Of a stretch of 9,677 nt of DNA, positions 6,631 through 9,677 are shown piece by piece. This DNA comes from Erysipelotrichaceae bacterium (lineage in GTDB: Bacteria > Bacillota_I > Bacilli_A > RFN20 > CAG-826), in contig JAISVG010000102.1 in the NCBI GenBank assembly GCA_031271635.1, forward strand, positions 1-9,677, in the 5' to 3' direction. A program made the translations under genes and the position numbers. Every line of letters begins with the position of its first letter. Positions within the stretch are counted from its first letter, which is position 1. The notes under the pieces were generated by a model that saw only the letters and a list, made by a program, of their open reading frames with translations, did no database searches and was not told the origin of the DNA.

Positions 6631-6649
6631 AATTATACTATGTATAATT
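6631..6649. promoter_or_regulatory. Palindromic divergent promoter, NUDIX gene and mini-SPFH gene
   Basis: AATTATAC-TAT-GTATAATT is a perfect palindrome with 8-bp arms. Each arm is a consensus -10: TATAAT at 6643-6648 on the plus strand and TATAAT at 6632-6637 on the minus strand. Each box lies exactly 6 nt from the ATG it serves. The whole intergenic gap is 29 bp, so the -35 regions fall inside the opposite gene's coding start. For the plus side TTTCCA at 6619-6624 is a 4-of-6 -35 with an 18-nt spacer; the minus side has no good -35. Confidence 0.65.
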
Positions 6650-6654
6650 AAATT

Positions 6655-7062
6655 ATGCTCGAACTTTGGATTACCATCACTATTATCGTCATCGTCATCA
6701 TCATTTTTGCCGCATTCTTTCTTTTTTTATCAAGTCTTGTGATCGTCAAAAAAGATCATCAGGCCATCATCGAAAAATATGGGGCTTTTGAGCGTATTTT
6801 AGAGCCAGGTCGTTACTTTTTAAATCCCTTTACGACCCGAAGAGCAGGTTATTATCAGGTAAAAAACATTGTTTTTAAACACTTATTTGGGGATACCCTT
6901 TTTGCGATTCACTATGAAATTGAAGATATTGTTAAATTCCATTATCAAAAAACTAACTTGACTAATTTGGTTAGCACTTGGTTCCAAAGTGGAGCAACGG
7001 ACGATGATATTAAAAGTAAACTAACAAAGTACGGGATTACTGTTTTAGGAATCAAACACTAA
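6655..7062 (+). CDS. Small SPFH/Band 7-like membrane protein
   Basis: SPFH proteins such as stomatin and flotillin scaffold membrane microdomains as oligomers. Seen in 135 residues: one strongly hydrophobic membrane segment at about 4-30, then the start of an SPFH domain (VIVKKDHQAIIEKYGAFERI, then LEPGRYFLNPF), a short strand-rich part (DTLFAIHYEIEDIVKF), and an ending LTKYGITVLGI that matches the last strand of the SPFH core. Usual family members have 250-320 residues; this one lacks part of the core helices and the whole C-terminal coiled coil. No broken continuation is evident, because the glmM stop lies one base past this stop. The ATG at 6655-6657 has no Shine-Dalgarno and a TATAAT 6 nt upstream. 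It is the only plus-strand gene. The SPFH assignment is from motif resemblance; function is unknown. Confidence 0.8.
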   Translation: MLELWITITIIVIVIIIFAAFFLFLSSLVIVKKDHQAIIEKYGAFERILEPGRYFLNPFTTRRAGYYQVKNIVFKHLFGDTLFAIHYEIEDIVKFHYQKTNLTNLVSTWFQSGATDDDIKSKLTKYGITVLGIKH

Positions 7063-7063
7063 T

Positions 7064-8371
7064 TTATAAATGAGCATTATTTAAGGCTTCAAGGACGCGT
7101 TTTTTAGTAGCTTCAAGGAGTTCATCGCTTTCGCGTTCAATGAGGACTCGTAGTAGTGGCTCAGTTCCACTAAGACGGATATTCAAATAACCCTTAGTCC
7201 CAATTTCACGACTAAGATCTTCAAAAAAACAATGTAGTTCATGGCTATTTTGATAACTTCCAGGAATGGTGAGACGGAAATTAATTAGTGTTGCCGGATA
7301 GAAAGAGGCATCATAATGTAATTTCTTTGTGGCTTCATAAAGATTTAAAAAGGCAAAGAAAGCATAAACGGCATCGCCACTATTTAGGTAGTCAAGGAAG
7401 ATGAAATGACCAGAGTTTTCGCCACCAAACTTAACATTATTTTTAATCATCGCCGCGGTGACATTACTATCGCCAACATCGGTGAGAATAACCTGGGTTC
7501 CGGCGTTTTCAAGATAATTTACAATCCCTTTATTAGTCATGATGGTGGTGACAATCGCCTTTAAATGAAGATTTTCAGCAAAGAAAGCAAGAATACTCTC
7601 TCCTTTAATAATGTTTCCATCTTGATCAACAAGGAGCATGCGATCAGCATCGCCATCAAAGGCAACCCCAAAATCATATTGTTTCGTCCGTTTAATTCTT
7701 GCAACGAGGCGATCAAGTGCGGTTGCTCCAGCGTTATGATTGATGTTGATGCCATCATAGGTGGTGTGCATTAGGTCAAAAGCTTTAAAATATTGTCCAA
7801 TCGTCTGTTTAAGCCATCTCATAATTTTGGTTGCAGCTCCAAAACCACAATCAATGAGAATTCGAGGTGTGGTTTGGGGTCTAATTAAGGTTAAAAAGTT
7901 TTGATAGTAAAAGGCTCTTAATTTTTTATCAACGCTAGGTAGTGGTGTCATTTCATATTTTAAAGTTGGTGTCTCATCGATGTAACGAGAAATTCGAAGT
8001 TCATCTTCCTTATCTAACTTCGTTCCGATACTACTAAAGAACTTGAAACCATTATATTGATAGGGATTATGAGAGGCAGTAACCATTACTCCATTTTGAA
8101 AGCCGTGATGCTTACATAAATAGGAAATGCATGGAGTCGGAACAATACCTAAATAGGAAATCTTAATGTTAAATGTCTTGATTCCACTTAGAAAAGCTTT
8201 GATTAAAGTTGGTCCTGAAACTCTGGTATCATGACCAATCACAATGGCTTTAATAGTTTTTTCTTGTAAAAACCTTCCATAGGCCTGACCTATCTTCACG
8301 GCAAATTCAGGAGTCAAAAAAGTCGCAACTAAACCACGAATGCCATCGGTACCAAAATAATTCTTACTCAT
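7064..8371 (-). CDS. glmM: Phosphoglucosamine mutase
   Basis: Interconverts glucosamine-6-phosphate and glucosamine-1-phosphate on the route to UDP-N-acetylglucosamine and peptidoglycan. Seen in 435 residues: FGTDGIRG at 6-13, GHDTR at 46-50, the phosphoserine loop VTASHNP with Ser100, the metal loop DGDADR at 239-244, the sugar-binding GGENSGH at 316-322, and the phosphate-binding RLSGTEPLLRV near 399-409. Length is slightly below the usual 445-450. The FGTDGIRG start and overall size favour GlmM over other phosphohexomutases. The ATG at 8369-8371 overlaps the end of cdaA (ATGAGTAA, 8 bp), so the two are surely co-transcribed and probably translationally coupled. In Bacillus the pair is known to interact, GlmM inhibiting the cyclase; that may apply here. 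The 3' end faces the plus-strand mini-SPFH gene with a one-base gap. Confidence 0.96.
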   Translation of the reverse strand: MSKNYFGTDGIRGLVATFLTPEFAVKIGQAYGRFLQEKTIKAIVIGHDTRVSGPTLIKAFLSGIKTFNIKISYLGIVPTPCISYLCKHHGFQNGVMVTASHNPYQYNGFKFFSSIGTKLDKEDELRISRYIDETPTLKYEMTPLPSVDKKLRAFYYQNFLTLIRPQTTPRILIDCGFGAATKIMRWLKQTIGQYFKAFDLMHTTYDGININHNAGATALDRLVARIKRTKQYDFGVAFDGDADRMLLVDQDGNIIKGESILAFFAENLHLKAIVTTIMTNKGIVNYLENAGTQVILTDVGDSNVTAAMIKNNVKFGGENSGHFIFLDYLNSGDAVYAFFAFLNLYEATKKLHYDASFYPATLINFRLTIPGSYQNSHELHCFFEDLSREIGTKGYLNIRLSGTEPLLRVLIERESDELLEATKKRVLEALNNAHL

Positions 8372-9161
8372 CTTCTAAATATCTTAAAAACATTGACAGG
8401 AAATTAGTTTGGTTGACCCCGATTAATTCCCCGTTAACGGCGATTGAGACCCGACCTGTTTCTTCACTGATGACGACGGTGACGGCATCAGAAACCTCGC
8501 TGATGCCTAAAGCCGCGCGATGTCTTGAACCAAACTTCCCACTCATCGGGGAATTAGTAAGCGTGAAATAAACGCTTGCTGCTAAAATAGTTTTTCCATT
8601 AATAATCATCGCACCATCATGAAGTCTTGTTCCTTCATGAAAAATAGTGAGGACTAATTCTTCAGAAAAAGGAGCATTAATAGTGGTACCGCTTCTTAAA
8701 ACATCACTTAATGGGGTTCGTTTTAAGAAAGTTAAGATCGCTCCCGTCTTGGTTTTAGCGAGGGCGAAAACGGTATCGCTGACGAGTTGATAGAAGGCCT
8801 CTTGATCTTTTTTATCGATAAAAGAAGCGCGCTTTTTAGTTCGTTTTGATGCCTTTAAAGAAGAAGTAAAGTAAACCCTGAAACTAGCAATATTCATCGT
8901 TACAAAAAGCGGAACTCCAATTCCTAAAAAGACAATCGCAAGGTTTTCAGTGGTGGCATCATCAAGGAGGAGACCTACTAGGAATAAGGCGTAAAAGATG
9001 GCATAGTAAATATAAAGCAAACTTTTCTTAATGACCAAAGAAAAGATAATCAAAATCCCAATGACCACAATCGTAATCATGATTAATGGTAGCCAAAAAT
9101 CATTGAATGAGAAATTGTTGATGTCAACGCTAATTAGGTGGGGAAGTTTTAAATATGTCAT
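8364..9161 (-). CDS. cdaA: Diadenylate cyclase CdaA (c-di-AMP synthase)
   Basis: Joins two ATP into cyclic di-AMP, the second messenger for potassium and osmotic balance and wall homeostasis in Gram-positive bacteria. Seen in 265 residues: three membrane segments at about 22-44, 48-66 and 72-92, then a cytosolic DAC domain. The domain has the substrate motif LHDGAMII (Asp182-Gly183-Ala184), GSRHRAALGISE with Arg213-His214-Arg215, and SEETGRVSIA. All catalytic motifs are intact, and length matches Bacillus CdaA (about 273). The ATG at 9159-9161 has no Shine-Dalgarno; a TAAAAT box lies 7 nt upstream. The canonical operon is cdaA-cdaR-glmM; here cdaA overlaps glmM directly and no CdaR (YbbR repeat) gene is present. 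Confidence 0.96.
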   Translation of the reverse strand: MTYLKLPHLISVDINNFSFNDFWLPLIMITIVVIGILIIFSLVIKKSLLYIYYAIFYALFLVGLLLDDATTENLAIVFLGIGVPLFVTMNIASFRVYFTSSLKASKRTKKRASFIDKKDQEAFYQLVSDTVFALAKTKTGAILTFLKRTPLSDVLRSGTTINAPFSEELVLTIFHEGTRLHDGAMIINGKTILAASVYFTLTNSPMSGKFGSRHRAALGISEVSDAVTVVISEETGRVSIAVNGELIGVNQTNFLSMFLRYLEDE

Positions 9162-9168
9162 TGTCTTA

Positions 9169-9198
9169 ATTTTACTGCAAAAAACGCATCTTTGTATA
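9169..9198 (-). promoter_or_regulatory. Candidate promoter of cdaA-glmM
   Basis: On the minus strand, TATACA (9193-9198, 4 of 6) is followed by an 18-nt spacer and TAAAAT (9169-9174, 5 of 6), 7 nt before the cdaA ATG. It fills most of the 46-bp gap after the upstream gene. The spacing again predicts an mRNA that starts at or next to the start codon. Confidence 0.4.
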
Positions 9199-9207
9199 AA
9201 AAATTAC

Positions 9208-9677
9208 TCAGAGTCCAAAATAAAGATTCTCGTAAGATTTTTTGTCTCCTAAATCAATTTTCCCTTCATGATAATAGGCTAGGAATTGTTTGGTGACAAA
9301 GTATTTTAGGATACTGACTGTCGGCGCGAATTTGATTAATAACTGCGAGAAATCGTCTTTAATCTTGTAGTCAAGATATATCTTGATAAAACTTTTAATC
9401 TCAATTGAAATCGCGGCTTTTTCAATGGGAATGATGAGAGTTTTACCCTTAAATTTAAGAAAAATCTCGTTTTTAGTTACTGAAATAAAACAAGGACCGG
9501 CTTTTTTTCTTTTATATCGTGAAATGTAGTATAGTCTTCCGGAGTCACTAAAGAGGGTTTCATTTTCTGAACTCTGAAGTTTGTTAGCAAGAAAAGCGAT
9601 ATAGTCGTTTAGAATTAGATGATAGGCTTCAAGCGGCGTCCAGGTAATAGCCCCATATTCAATTAGACCATACTTAT
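9208..9677 (-). CDS. C-terminal part of an unrecognised protein (partial at window edge)
   Basis: An open frame enters from the right edge and runs 155 codons to TGA at 9208-9210; its start lies outside the window. I do not recognise the family. The visible part reads from KYGLIEYGAITWTPLEAYHL and continues through an amphipathic helix. A strand-rich stretch follows (GRLYYISRYKRKKAGPCFIS, then TKNEIFLKFKGKTLIIPIEK), whose strand-turn pattern resembles a PH/GRAM-like barrel, and then a helical tail FSQLLIKFAPTVSILKYFVTKQFL. No membrane segment is clear. Codon use and AT content match its neighbours, and there are no internal stops, so it is very likely real. If TGA were read as Trp it would run 12 residues further to TAA, but nothing else in the window supports that code. 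It precedes cdaA by 46 bp in the same direction. Confidence 0.75.
   Translation of the reverse strand, partial: KYGLIEYGAITWTPLEAYHLILNDYIAFLANKLQSSENETLFSDSGRLYYISRYKRKKAGPCFISVTKNEIFLKFKGKTLIIPIEKAAISIEIKSFIKIYLDYKIKDDFSQLLIKFAPTVSILKYFVTKQFLAYYHEGKIDLGDKKSYENLYFGL

Noticed and set aside
6665..6712. Repetitive ATC/GTC run in the 5' part of the mini-SPFH gene.
   Set aside because: It is simply coding for the Ile/Val-rich membrane segment.
6975..6991. Near-perfect hairpin CACTTGG-tt-CCAAAGTG inside the mini-SPFH gene.
   Set aside because: It has one bulge, no T-run after it and lies in coding sequence, so it is not supported as a terminator.
9173..9210. Read-through of the TGA at 9208-9210 as tryptophan (genetic code 4).
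   Set aside because: The tryptophans I checked are TGG and no recognised gene needs TGA read as Trp; TGA is merely rare as a stop in this small sample.
9031..9252. Plus-strand open frame of 73 codons opposite the cdaA start.
   Set aside because: It covers the membrane part of cdaA, its promoter and the end of the upstream gene, with no motif; a shadow frame.

Overview
This is an AT-rich, gene-dense stretch from a low-GC bacterium related to Firmicutes or Mollicutes, most likely a reduced-genome member of the Bacilli/Tenericutes. The basis is low GC, tight head-to-tail operons, very short intergenic gaps, UppS, GlmM, CdaA and MalQ of Gram-positive type, and stops that are almost all TAA or TAG. 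Every tryptophan codon I checked by hand is TGG, so nothing demands the mycoplasma code. The lineage is an inference.

Layout: almost everything is on the minus strand, so read right to left. At the right edge is the C-terminal part of an unrecognised protein (9208-9677). It is followed by cdaA (diadenylate cyclase) overlapping glmM (phosphoglucosamine mutase). A single plus-strand gene for a very small SPFH/Band 7-like membrane protein (6655-7062) converges on glmM with one base between the stops. It diverges from a NUDIX hydrolase gene across only 29 bp. Then come deoD (purine nucleoside phosphorylase), a membrane-anchored NERD-domain protein, malQ (4-alpha-glucanotransferase) and rimO (ribosomal protein S12 methylthiotransferase), packed as one operon. 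After these lie a tRNA-Thr(GGT), a gene for a Bro-N/Fic fusion protein, and a uppS reading frame that stops before the C-terminal catalytic motifs.

How the genes fit together: cdaA-glmM is the conserved c-di-AMP/peptidoglycan-precursor pair, but without cdaR between them. deoD and malQ supply sugar phosphate from nucleosides and glucose from alpha-glucans, rimO matures the ribosome, and uppS would supply the lipid carrier for wall synthesis. The Fic gene is the most accessory-looking element. It has its own promoter and an inverted-repeat operator candidate, and it sits between a tRNA and a damaged-looking uppS.

The strongest non-gene signal concerns translation starts. Four first-of-transcript genes (uppS, fic, NUDIX, mini-SPFH) have a -10 box ending exactly 6 nt before the start codon, and cdaA has one 7 nt before. 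None has a Shine-Dalgarno sequence, whereas deoD and malQ have strong AGGAG sites. This predicts leaderless mRNAs for the promoter-proximal genes. The NUDIX/SPFH pair would be driven from one 19-bp palindrome that contains both -10 boxes.
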